Position numbers and translations under genes: made by a program
Shown here: one piece after another, positions 36,504-44,537 of the stretch
Position numbering within the stretch: position 1 is the first letter of the stretch
Layout: every line of letters starts with the position of its first letter
Assembly: GCA_963719855.1 (NCBI GenBank)
Contig: CAVRDK010000004.1
Span: 372,001 to 436,000, forward strand
Direction of reading: 5' to 3'
DNA from: CAIQPV01 sp963719855
GTDB taxonomy: Bacteria > Pseudomonadota > Gammaproteobacteria > Burkholderiales > Gallionellaceae
Length of the DNA: 64,000 nucleotides
The notes under the pieces: generated by a model
What the model saw: only the letters and a program-made list of their open reading frames with translations
Told to the model about the DNA's origin: nothing
Database searches by the model: none

Positions 36504-36968
36504 TTTCGACTCCTCATTTGGGGCAATGTAGTCTTGCATGTCCCATTAACAAAGGACTAATCAATCTCACAGAATGCTATGGAGGAAAACAAAAGGCTTC
36601 ATAATCACTGGTTTGGTATAGCTGCTGAATGAATTTTACAATAGATTCACTTGAAACAACCTTTATTTTTGGCTCGAAACAGCTTGGGCCGGTTGAAGAC
36701 GTTGACTTAGATGCGGTGATGACGGGCATCTAACAGCGTACTGTGTGCGCCAGCGCACGGCCAATAAAAAACTTTCGATATAACCTTGAGCAACTGGAGG
36801 CTGATATAACTACTGGTGGAACTACTAGCCATTCCGCTAAGCCCAAAAGTGCTGGGCAAGCGGCTGGTTATAGTGTGGTTATTTCCACGTAGTCACTATC
36901 CGACACGGGATAATGCTGCTTCTCCTTGCGTCATTTGTTGCGCTCTATCAACGTTACAGGAGGGTGCC
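36504..36968. other. Divergent intergenic region between tusA and the Crp-like gene
   Basis: 465 bases that must hold promoters for both operons. It contains REP family A copy 3 (36820-36871). A 34-codon ORF near 36630 has no ribosome site and is not called. No convincing FNR-type TTGAT-N4-ATCAA site is visible. Confidence 0.5.
36820..36871. repeat. REP-like palindromic repeat, family A, copy 3
   Basis: AACTACTAGCCATTCCGCTA, then GCCCA, loop, TGGGC, then AAGCGGCTGGTTAT. The stem pairs CCGCT with AGCGG where the other copies pair CGACT with AGTCG, a compensatory change that supports a conserved RNA or DNA hairpin. Confidence 0.8.
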
Positions 36969-37745
36969 GTGCCGTTTAAGAAACATAGTGCATCTGAGAA
37001 CCGTTTGATTGCTGCCTTGCCGCACGAAGACCGTCAACATTTTCTTGATGGTTGTGAGCGAGTCGAGCTTTTATTTGCCGATATTCTGTGCAAAGTGGGC
37101 GAGCCTATTCAGTACGTCCACTTCCCAATCAGCAGCGTCATTTCGTTGTTGGCAAAAGCTGACGATAACTCCAGCGTGGAGGTGGGGATGGTGGGCAATG
37201 AAGGCATGATCGGGATCCCCATTATGCTGGGGGTGGAATTTTCTTCGTTACAGTTCCTGGTGCAGGTATCTGGCGCAGCGTGGCGCATGGATGCCTTGTT
37301 GTTTCGTCATGAACTACAGCTAAGTTTTGCGCTGAAATTAGAACTAAACCGTTATCTCTACGTGATGACTAGCCATCTTGCGCAAACTGCCGCATGCACG
37401 CGCTTTCACATGGTGGATGCACGCCTTGCCCGTTGGCTCCTGATGATGGAGGATCGGGTGCATTCGGAAAAATTCCATGTCACACAAGAAATTCTTGCCT
37501 ATATGCTGGGCGTGCGCCGCGTCGGTGTTACCAAAGCCGCATGTTCGCTGCACAGAAAGAAATTAATCAGCTATAGCCGTGGCGATATCACGATTCTCGA
37601 CCGCAGCGGCCTGGAAGCCGCATGTTGCGGGTGTTACCGGGCTGACAAGGAAATATACGATCGCGTGCTCGGATATCCTCGGGGCGGCAGCTTTGATGCT
37701 TGTGAGGATGATGCATTGAAAGCGAGTGTTGTCTTTGCGGATTAG
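36969..37745 (+). CDS. Crp/Fnr-family transcriptional regulator
   Basis: 258 residues from GTG 36969, placed 5 nt after a perfect AGGAGG. The in-frame ATG at 36816 would translate the REP repeat and is rejected. A cNMP-binding-like domain covers about 20-140 (VGEPIQYVHFPISSVISLL, VGMVGNEGMIG) and a winged helix about 160-225 (FHVTQEILAYMLGVRRVGVT). No N-terminal FNR cysteine cluster. It may regulate the divergent sensor/sulfur operon. Confidence 0.9.
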   Translation: MPFKKHSASENRLIAALPHEDRQHFLDGCERVELLFADILCKVGEPIQYVHFPISSVISLLAKADDNSSVEVGMVGNEGMIGIPIMLGVEFSSLQFLVQVSGAAWRMDALLFRHELQLSFALKLELNRYLYVMTSHLAQTAACTRFHMVDARLARWLLMMEDRVHSEKFHVTQEILAYMLGVRRVGVTKAACSLHRKKLISYSRGDITILDRSGLEAACCGCYRADKEIYDRVLGYPRGGSFDACEDDALKASVVFAD

Positions 37746-37947
37746 TTAGTCAACTTCCGCTTCACGCTGCAATATCCATAAGGTTTTGTGACTGGCAGGG
37801 AGGGTCGAATGCCGACAGTCACATAATTTCGAGATCATCGTCTGCTATGCTCAGAAGCTGCCACAAATCCAGCCCGGCAGGCACGTCTTTGTGCCCACGA
37901 GGATATTAGGGGTTTCAGCAGAAATTCTTGCCGCCCAATCCACCGGT

Positions 37948-38166
37948 TTATGAAGCTGTGCTCTCATCTAAAGGAGGCTCTGGATTGTCATTGGGTTGTG
38001 GATTGCGCTCTTCCAGTTTGCGCTGTTTTTTTTCTTCTTGCTTCTTTTTTCGGGCTAATTCTTTTTGACGCTTTTCGAATTGAAAATTAGGTTGTGCCAA
38101 TTGGTCGCCTTTATTTGTAGGATATGTTTCTTGAGTGCACGATTTGCAGTCGCCATTCTCACACAT
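37948..38166 (-). CDS. Small lysine-rich conserved hypothetical protein
   Basis: 72 residues as drawn, or 50 from a TTG at 38100 with AAAGG before it. The core FQFEKRQKELARKKKQEEKK is a highly charged helix that I have seen in small conserved hypothetical proteins of several proteobacteria. An acidic, proline-rich tail follows (NDNPEPPLDES). The CxxxC-like start (MCENGDCKSC) may lie outside the true gene. Function unknown. Confidence 0.6.
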   Translation of the reverse strand: MCENGDCKSCTQETYPTNKGDQLAQPNFQFEKRQKELARKKKQEEKKQRKLEERNPQPNDNPEPPLDESTAS

Positions 38167-38434
38167 CTATGGGTACGCAGGGGAGAAGCTCTTTGAGAAT
38201 TTATTTCTCTTCCCGATATTTTTATGCGTGCCGATGCTGCCACCGGGCAGAATTAATTGCGGGTGGAGGCGTTGTAAATGCAGTGCATCAGGTTTTGCCA
38301 TTATCAGACAGACATTCCAATTCTATTGGATGTCTTGGGGTTAAGCCCCCAAAAATGATAACATTGCGCGACTTTTTTGAATGCAAATCCTCGCGGCGTC
38401 TGGGCTGCGGGATGCAACCAACGGGGAATACGAC

Positions 38435-39160
38435 ATGGCCGGTCATAGTAAATGGGCAAATATCCAGCATCGCAAAGGCAAGCAAGATGCCAAGCGCGGC
38501 AAAATTTTCACCCGCCTGATCAGGGAAATCACCGTAGCAGCCAGGATGGGCGATAGCGATCCGGCCAGCAATCCGCGCCTGCGTCTGGCGATGGAAAAGG
38601 CATATGAAAACAACATGCCGAAGGATAACGTGGAGCGCGCTATCAAGCGCGGTAGCGGCGAGCTGGAAGGCGTGGAATACATGGAACTGCGCTATGAAGG
38701 CTACGGCATCAACGGTGCTGCGGTGATGGTGGATTGCATGACCGACAACAAGACGCGTACCGTGGCCGACGTGCGCCATGCCTTCACCAAATACGGCGGC
38801 AACCTAGGCACCGACGGTTCGGTGTCATTCCTGTTCAAGCATTGCGGGCAGATGATTTTTGCGCCCGGCACCGATGAGAATGCGCTGATGGAAGTGGCGC
38901 TGGATTCGGGTGCGGAAGATATCATCAACAACGAGGATGGCAGCCTTGAAGTCATCACCACGCCGAATGATTTTGTCGACGTGAAGCAGCGTCTGGAAGC
39001 TGCGGGCTTTAAGCCGGAAATGGCGGAAGTCACCATGAAGGCGGATACCGAAGTGGTATTCACCGGCGACGACGCAGTGCGCATGCAGAAGCTGCTCGAC
39101 GCGCTGGAAGACCTGGACGACGTGCAGGAAGTTTATACCACGGCGGCTATAGAAGAATGA
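38435..39160 (+). CDS. yebC: YebC/PmpR-family regulator (TACO1 family)
   Basis: 241 residues from ATG 38435 (MAGHSKWANIQHRKGKQDAK, the family start). The family was described as transcription regulators and more recently linked to relief of ribosome stalling at proline stretches. It lies directly upstream of ruvC, the usual yebC-ruvC-ruvA-ruvB order, and overlaps ruvC by 4 bp. Confidence 0.97.
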   Translation: MAGHSKWANIQHRKGKQDAKRGKIFTRLIREITVAARMGDSDPASNPRLRLAMEKAYENNMPKDNVERAIKRGSGELEGVEYMELRYEGYGINGAAVMVDCMTDNKTRTVADVRHAFTKYGGNLGTDGSVSFLFKHCGQMIFAPGTDENALMEVALDSGAEDIINNEDGSLEVITTPNDFVDVKQRLEAAGFKPEMAEVTMKADTEVVFTGDDAVRMQKLLDALEDLDDVQEVYTTAAIEE

Positions 39161-39732
39161 GGAATGTGGAATGCGGAATGCGGAATGGGCAATCCGGTAC
39201 TCCACAATCCGCAATCCGCATTCTAGGAATTGATCCCGGCCTGCGCATCACCGGTTTCGGTGTGCTCGATAAAATTGGGCAGCAGTTGCACTACGTTACC
39301 AGTGGTTGCATCAAGACACCGGATGGCGAATTGCCGGAGCGCTTGAAGGTCATACTCGATTCTTTGGGCGAGGTGATCGAGCAGCATCAGCCGCAGCAAG
39401 TGGCCGTGGAAAAAGTGTTCGTCAACGTCAATCCGCAATCCACCCTGTTGCTAGGACAGGCGCGCGGCGCGGCCATATGCGCGGCAGTGCTGGTAGCATT
39501 GCCGGTGGCGGAATACACCGCGTTGCAAGTGAAGCAGGCAGTGGTGGGCAACGGCCACGCGAAAAAAGAGCAAGTGCAGGAGATGGTACAGCGCCTGCTG
39601 AAGCTGTCCGGCACGCCCAGCCCGGATGCGGCGGACGCGCTGGCCTGCGCCATCTGCCATGCGCACGGCGGCATGGGATTGGGTGCGCTCGCTACCAAAG
39701 GATTTCGAGTAAAACACGGAAGGCTGGTATGA
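39157..39732 (+). CDS. ruvC: Crossover junction endodeoxyribonuclease RuvC
   Basis: Holliday-junction resolvase. 191 residues as drawn. The family core begins at residue 21 with RILGIDPGLRITGFGVLD (catalytic Asp). Further acidic residues lie in VAVEKVFVN and DAADALACAICHAH. The first 20 residues come from a GGAATGC inverted repeat and are not conserved; ATG 39178 inside the repeat is an alternative start. Confidence 0.95.
   Translation: MRNVECGMRNGQSGTPQSAIRILGIDPGLRITGFGVLDKIGQQLHYVTSGCIKTPDGELPERLKVILDSLGEVIEQHQPQQVAVEKVFVNVNPQSTLLLGQARGAAICAAVLVALPVAEYTALQVKQAVVGNGHAKKEQVQEMVQRLLKLSGTPSPDAADALACAICHAHGGMGLGALATKGFRVKHGRLV
39161..39223. repeat. GGAATGC-type inverted repeat at the yebC-ruvC junction
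   Basis: Left arm GGAATGTGGAATGCGGAATG continues to 39187; right arm TCCACAATCCGCAATCCGCA continues to 39223. The arms pair around a short loop. The repeat covers the ruvC start region and encodes the atypical RuvC N-terminus. Confidence 0.75.
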
Positions 39733-39733
39733 C

Positions 39734-40669
39734 ATGCAACCGATAGAACCGACCCTTGCTACATTTCAAAATCCGCTGGCACGCTATTTTGCGGCGACGC
39801 GCCCGGCCTTTCTCAGCGCAAGCCTGATGGCCTGTTTGATCGGGCTGGCGATAGCAAGGCACAGCGGTATCGTGCTTACCCCGGGACTGGCGGCATTCAC
39901 CCTGTTGTTTGCGTTGCTGACGCACGCCGGGGTGAACGTACTGAACGATTATTACGATGCACTAAACGGCACCGATGCGTGCAACGTTGAGCGAGTGTTC
40001 CCGTTCACTGGCGGTAGCCGCTTCATCCAGAACGGTGTGTTGACTCTGGTGCAGACGGCGCGCTTCGGTTTTGCGCTGCTGTTTTGCGTGGTGCTGGCAG
40101 GATTATGGCTGATGCTGCGTTCCGCTCCGCAATTGCTGTACATTGGTCTCGCCGGACTGTTTATTGGCTGGGCGTACTCCGCGCCGCCGTTCCGACTGAA
40201 CAGTCGCGGACTGGGCGAGGTGTGTGTGGCGGCGGGATTTTTGTTGATCACCGTGGGAACCGATTTCGTGCAGCGCAAAAGTTTTGCCGCAGCACCATTC
40301 ATCGCTGGTTTGTCCTACGCGCTGCTGGTGACAAATCTTCTGTACATCAACCAGTTTCCCGATCGCAAAGCCGATACCACAGCAGGCAAGCTGCACTGGG
40401 TAGCGCGGCTGGACGTGCGGCAGGCGCGCTGGGGGTATGTGCTGATCGTGGCGCTGGCATATGTCTGGCTGGTGCTGTCTGTAATATCCGGTCGGTTACC
40501 GCTGCTGGCCTTGGCGGCTGGACTGGCCTTGCCGTTAAGCATCAAGGCTGCAAGGCAATTGTTCCTCCATGTCGCGCAACCACAGCAGTTGAGTGAAGCG
40601 ATCAAGCTGACCATTGCCGCGATGTTGTTGCATGGCGGATTACTAACATTAAGTTTATTTATCGGATAA
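39734..40669 (+). CDS. UbiA-family prenyltransferase (MenA-like)
   Basis: Integral membrane aromatic prenyltransferase, 311 residues with about eight or nine helices. The first Asp-rich motif is NVLNDYYDALNGTD (NDxxDxxxD, about residue 75). The second is INQFPDRKADTTAGK. It resembles 1,4-dihydroxy-2-naphthoate octaprenyltransferase more than UbiA, but no other menaquinone gene is nearby. It lies between ruvC and ruvA, interrupting the ruvCAB operon. Confidence 0.85.
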   Translation: MQPIEPTLATFQNPLARYFAATRPAFLSASLMACLIGLAIARHSGIVLTPGLAAFTLLFALLTHAGVNVLNDYYDALNGTDACNVERVFPFTGGSRFIQNGVLTLVQTARFGFALLFCVVLAGLWLMLRSAPQLLYIGLAGLFIGWAYSAPPFRLNSRGLGEVCVAAGFLLITVGTDFVQRKSFAAAPFIAGLSYALLVTNLLYINQFPDRKADTTAGKLHWVARLDVRQARWGYVLIVALAYVWLVLSVISGRLPLLALAAGLALPLSIKAARQLFLHVAQPQQLSEAIKLTIAAMLLHGGLLTLSLFIG

Positions 40670-40676
40670 GTACGAA

Positions 40677-41258
40677 ATGATTGGAAGGTTAACGGGCATT
40701 CTGCTGGAAAAAAATCCGCCGCAAATTTTGCTGGATGTGCAAGGCGTGGGCTATGAACTGGACGTGCCGATGAGCACGTTTTACAACCTGCCCGCGTTGC
40801 ATGAAAAAGTGGTGCTGCACACCCAACTCATCGTACGCGAGGACGCGCATTTGCTGTACGGATTTTTGAGCAATAACGAGCGCGTGGCTTTTCGCCAGTT
40901 GTTGAAGATCAGCGGCGTCGGACCCAAGCTTGCGCTCTCCGTGCTATCCGGTTTGAGCCTTGCCGATCTCGCCTCCGCTGTGGCGAACAAGGAAGCCGGA
41001 CGACTGACCAAAATTCCCGGCGTGGGCAAGAAGACCGCCGAGCGCTTGTTGTTGGAATTGCAGGGCAAATTTGTGGTGACTGGCGCAAATGCAGCGCAAG
41101 GTGCGGTTGACGCATCAGCGAACAACGACATCATGAACGCTCTGCAGGCACTGGGCTACAACGACAAGGAAGCTGACTGGGCAGCCAAACAGTTACCCAA
41201 AGATATCAACGTTTCGGACGGCATCCGCCAAGCGCTTAAGTTATTATCCAAAGCATGA
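40677..41258 (+). CDS. ruvA: Holliday junction DNA helicase RuvA
   Basis: Tetrameric junction-binding subunit that recruits RuvB. 193 residues: N-terminal OB fold (MIGRLTGILLEKNPP, GVGYELDVPMST), helix-hairpin-helix motifs (LKISGVGPKLALSVLSGL and LTKIPGVGKKTAERLLLEL), and a C-terminal domain III that contacts RuvB. It overlaps ruvB by 4 bp. Confidence 0.97.
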   Translation: MIGRLTGILLEKNPPQILLDVQGVGYELDVPMSTFYNLPALHEKVVLHTQLIVREDAHLLYGFLSNNERVAFRQLLKISGVGPKLALSVLSGLSLADLASAVANKEAGRLTKIPGVGKKTAERLLLELQGKFVVTGANAAQGAVDASANNDIMNALQALGYNDKEADWAAKQLPKDINVSDGIRQALKLLSKA

Positions 41259-42310
41259 TCCACAGCGACAATCTTACTTCCGAACCGCGCCTCATCGCGG
41301 CCACCCCGGCCTCTCATCAGGAGGAAGCGCTGGAGCGTGCGCTACGCCCCAAGCACCTGGACGAATACGTCGGGCAGGAAAAGATACGCGGGCAACTTTC
41401 CATCTTCATCGAGGCCGCGCGCAAAAGAAAAGAACCTCTCGACCATGTGCTGCTGTTTGGCCCGCCGGGATTGGGCAAGACCACGCTGGCGCACATCATC
41501 GCACGTGAGATGGGCGTCAACCTGCGCCACACTTCCGGCCCGGTGCTGGAGCGCGCGGGCGATCTCGCTGCGCTGTTGACCAACCTCGAGCCGAATGATG
41601 TGTTGTTCATCGACGAGATACACCGCCTCTCGCCCGTGGTGGAAGAAATTCTTTATCCCGCGCTGGAGGATTACCAGATAGACATCATGATCGGCGAAGG
41701 CCCGGCGGCGCGTTCGGTGAAGCTGGACTTGCCGCCGTTCACTCTGGTGGGTGCAACTACCCGCGCGGGGATGCTGACCAATCCGCTGCGCGACCGCTTC
41801 GGAATAGTTGCAAGGCTGGAGTTTTACACCATCACTGAATTGCAGCGCATTGTCACGCGCTCCTCCGGTTTGCTGGAGTTGCCGATCTCGCCCGAAGGCG
41901 CGCTGGAAATTGCCAAGCGTTCGCGTGGCACTCCGCGCATCGCCAACCGTTTGTTGCGCCGCGTGCGCGACTACGCCGAGGTGAGGGCGCAAGGCGAAGC
42001 CACGCGCGAAGTGGCCGATGCCGCGTTGACCATGCTCGATGTGGATGCGCAGGGGCTGGACGTGATGGATAGAAAACTATTGCAAACAGTGATCGAGAAG
42101 TTTGCCGGCGGCCCGGTCGGCGTGGATAACCTCGCGGCAGCGATAGGCGAGGAGCGCGACACTATAGAAGACGTGCTGGAACCTTATTTGATCCAGCAGG
42201 GTTATTTGCAGCGCACCTCACGCGGAAGAGTCGCCACCGCGAATGCCTACCAGCACTTCGGTTTGGCGCTGCCGCGCAGTCAGGTTACCAAAGAATTGTG
42301 GAATGAGTAA
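41255..42310 (+). CDS. ruvB: Holliday junction DNA helicase RuvB
   Basis: AAA+ motor for branch migration. 351 residues. RPKHLDEYVGQEKIR near the start, Walker A GPPGLGKTTLA, Walker B DVLFIDEIHRL, sensor 1 LVGATTRAG, arginine finger region NPLRDRFG, and C-terminal winged helix with IQQGYLQRTSRGR. The end overlaps ybgC by 8 bp. Confidence 0.98.
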   Translation: MIHSDNLTSEPRLIAATPASHQEEALERALRPKHLDEYVGQEKIRGQLSIFIEAARKRKEPLDHVLLFGPPGLGKTTLAHIIAREMGVNLRHTSGPVLERAGDLAALLTNLEPNDVLFIDEIHRLSPVVEEILYPALEDYQIDIMIGEGPAARSVKLDLPPFTLVGATTRAGMLTNPLRDRFGIVARLEFYTITELQRIVTRSSGLLELPISPEGALEIAKRSRGTPRIANRLLRRVRDYAEVRAQGEATREVADAALTMLDVDAQGLDVMDRKLLQTVIEKFAGGPVGVDNLAAAIGEERDTIEDVLEPYLIQQGYLQRTSRGRVATANAYQHFGLALPRSQVTKELWNE

Positions 42311-42716
42311 ACATTCGCATATTTTTGCCCTGCCGATCCGCGTGTATTTTCAGGACACCGACGCGGGCGGGGTGGTATATCACGCCAGTTATGTGAACTT
42401 TTTGGAGCGGGCACGGACTGAGTGGTTGCGCGAGCGTTACGGTTACAGCAATGGCGGGTTGATGAAGGAATTCGGTGTGGCGTTTGTGGTGCGTTCGCTC
42501 AAGCTGGATTATCTCAAGCCCGCGCTGCTGGATGATTTGTTAAGCGTTACCGCGCAGATCAAGGAAACTGGCCGCACTCGCGTGGTTTTGCTGCAAAACG
42601 TGATGCGCGGCGAGGAGATGTTGGTGGAGGCAGAAATTCATCTGGTGTGCGTGGCGATGGATAATTTCAAGCCGGTGGGTGTGCCGGATGTATTGCGTGA
42701 TCAATGGAAAGTGTGA
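42303..42716 (+). CDS. ybgC: Tol-Pal-associated acyl-CoA thioesterase YbgC
   Basis: Hotdog-fold thioesterase. 137 residues from ATG 42303 (MSKHSHIFALPIRVYFQDTD). The active-site segment is VYFQDTDAGGVVYHASYVNF, with the catalytic Asp. It overlaps ruvB and starts the ybgC-tolQRAB-pal-cpoB cluster. Confidence 0.96.
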   Translation: MSKHSHIFALPIRVYFQDTDAGGVVYHASYVNFLERARTEWLRERYGYSNGGLMKEFGVAFVVRSLKLDYLKPALLDDLLSVTAQIKETGRTRVVLLQNVMRGEEMLVEAEIHLVCVAMDNFKPVGVPDVLRDQWKV

Positions 42717-42718
42717 AT

Positions 42719-43393
42719 ATGGACTTGGTACAGGATTTGTCGTTTGTGCATATGATTCAGAACGCCAGCGTGCTGGTGCAACTGGTGATGGGCTTGCTGC
42801 TGCTGGTATCGCTAATGTCGTGGTGGTACATTTTCCTCAAGATGTTTGCCGTCAGGTTGGCGGTGAAGCAGAGCGAGGAATTCGAGGACTCGTTCTGGAG
42901 CCAGTCCGACCTCAACCGGCTGTATCAGAATTCCAACGTATCGGGCAGTGAAGCGGGCAGTATGGCGCGCATTTTCGCTGCCGGGTTCGCCGAGTTCGCC
43001 AAGCTGAAGAAGAAATCGGGCATGGATAACAGCGCGGTGATGGATGGTGTGCGCCGCGCTATGCGCGCCACTTACCAGCGCGAGATGGATAATCTCGAAT
43101 CGCATTTGTCTTTTCTCGCCACAGTCGGCTCGGTGAGTCCATACGTCGGCCTGTTCGGCACGGTGTGGGGCATCATGAATGCATTCCGTGGATTGGCCAA
43201 TGTCGGTCAGGCCACGTTGGCTCATGTTGCGCCCGGTATCGCCGAGGCGCTGGTCGCCACCGCGATGGGGCTGTTCGCCGCAATTCCGGCGGTGGTGGCA
43301 TACAATCGTTATGCGTATGACGTCACGCGGCTGTCCTCGCGCTTCGAGAGTTTCATGGAAGAATTTTCCAACGTATTGCAACGCCAGCCATGA
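42719..43393 (+). CDS. tolQ: Tol-Pal system protein TolQ
   Basis: Inner-membrane proton-channel component of the Tol-Pal motor, which tightens the outer membrane at division. 224 residues from ATG 42719, which has GGAAAG 7 nt upstream; ATG 42704 is an alternative start. Three transmembrane helices are visible. The MotA/TolQ/ExbB core includes SVSPYVGLFGTVWGIMNAF and IAEALVATAMGLFAAIPAVV. Confidence 0.96.
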   Translation: MDLVQDLSFVHMIQNASVLVQLVMGLLLLVSLMSWWYIFLKMFAVRLAVKQSEEFEDSFWSQSDLNRLYQNSNVSGSEAGSMARIFAAGFAEFAKLKKKSGMDNSAVMDGVRRAMRATYQREMDNLESHLSFLATVGSVSPYVGLFGTVWGIMNAFRGLANVGQATLAHVAPGIAEALVATAMGLFAAIPAVVAYNRYAYDVTRLSSRFESFMEEFSNVLQRQP

Positions 43394-43809
43394 GCAGCCG
43401 TGCCTCCCTCAAGCCGATGAGCCAGATCAACGTGGTGCCTTACATCGACGTGATGCTGGTGCTGCTGGTGATATTCATGATTACTGCGCCGCTGATGAAT
43501 CCGGGGCAGATCGATTTGCCCAGCGTGGGCAAGTCGCTCGCTCCGTCCATCAAGCCGCTGGTGGTGGTTATCAAGAAGGATGTCACGCTTGCGCTACGCG
43601 ACCTCAGCAAGAACGATCAGGAGCAGGAGGTGTCGCGCACCGAACTGGTCGCATTGTTGAAACAGAAGCAGGCGCAGAATGCGGAGCAGTCGGTGGTAAT
43701 TTCCGCCGACAAGAATGTGCGCTATGAAGAAGTAATCAAAGTGATGGACGTATTGCAGCAGCAGCAAATCAAGAAGGTTGGGCTGCTGGTGCAAATCAAG
43801 GGCAAATGA
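43390..43809 (+). CDS. tolR: Tol-Pal system protein TolR
   Basis: ExbD/TolR family, 139 residues. One N-terminal membrane helix carries the proton-responsive Asp in VVPYIDVMLVLLVIFMI. A periplasmic domain follows. It overlaps tolQ and tolA by 4 bp each. Confidence 0.96.
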   Translation: MSSRASLKPMSQINVVPYIDVMLVLLVIFMITAPLMNPGQIDLPSVGKSLAPSIKPLVVVIKKDVTLALRDLSKNDQEQEVSRTELVALLKQKQAQNAEQSVVISADKNVRYEEVIKVMDVLQQQQIKKVGLLVQIKGK

Positions 43810-44534
43810 GCACGCTCGCATATTCGTATTCCGAACCTTATAAACTGCCTGCGGGAGTATTGGCGCTGGTAGTGCATGGGGCATTTTTTGCGTTGCTGTA
43901 TTTTGGTGTTAACTGGCACAGCGAGCCGCCGCAGGGTATGGTGGTGGACATTTGGAATGCCTTGCCTGCGCCGCAGGTTGAATCGGTTAAAGTGGAGCCG
44001 CCTCCGGTGCCGCAGGTGGAGCAGCCCAAATCGATTGAGCTTCCAAAATTGGCCGAACCTGTGGTGCCACCCAAGGCCGATATTGCGTTGCCTGATAAGA
44101 AACAAAAAATCAAACCGTCCAAACCCGCAAAGCCTGTAGAAATCAAGCCGGTTCAGCCGAAAAAATATGAGCCGGTACAGGCTGTACAAGCTGCGCAGGA
44201 TGGAGCGCGCGCGGCGCAGGCCGCAGCGGCAGCAGCACCCATTACCAATGACGTTGGGAAATATATAGGATTGATTCGTTCCAGGATACGCCGCAACATC
44301 GTGATGCCGCCAGATGTGCAGGATAATATGCAGGCAGAATTTGACGTGATATTGATACCAGGCGGATCGGTGCTGAGCGCCAAGTTGACCAAATCGAGCG
44401 GAAACAGAGCTTATGACGATGCGGTGGAGCGTGCTATCTCGAAGGCGCAACCCTTGCCATTACCGCCAGATGTGTCGCTGTTTAAGCGGTTTCGCGAACT
44501 GCATCTCACTTTTACTCCAAAGGAAAAGGAATAG
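43806..44534 (+). CDS. tolA: Tol-Pal system protein TolA
   Basis: Energy-transducing protein that spans the periplasm to TolB/Pal. 242 residues: N-terminal membrane helix with the SHLS-like region (VLALVVHGAFFALLYFGV), a proline/lysine/alanine-rich stalk (about 60-140), and a C-terminal TonB-like domain (about 150-242). Shorter stalk than in E. coli. Position between tolR and tolB makes the call secure. Confidence 0.93.
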   Translation: MSTLAYSYSEPYKLPAGVLALVVHGAFFALLYFGVNWHSEPPQGMVVDIWNALPAPQVESVKVEPPPVPQVEQPKSIELPKLAEPVVPPKADIALPDKKQKIKPSKPAKPVEIKPVQPKKYEPVQAVQAAQDGARAAQAAAAAAPITNDVGKYIGLIRSRIRRNIVMPPDVQDNMQAEFDVILIPGGSVLSAKLTKSSGNRAYDDAVERAISKAQPLPLPPDVSLFKRFRELHLTFTPKEKE

Positions 44535-44537
44535 TTA

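Noticed and set aside
36816..36968. N-terminal extension of the Crp-like regulator
   Set aside because: The extra 51 codons translate a REP repeat, and a perfect AGGAGG precedes the GTG at 36969.
39161..39223. Repeated GGAATGC units considered as a CRISPR or tandem-repeat array
   Set aside because: The units are contiguous, short and arranged as an inverted repeat, with no spacers and no cas genes.
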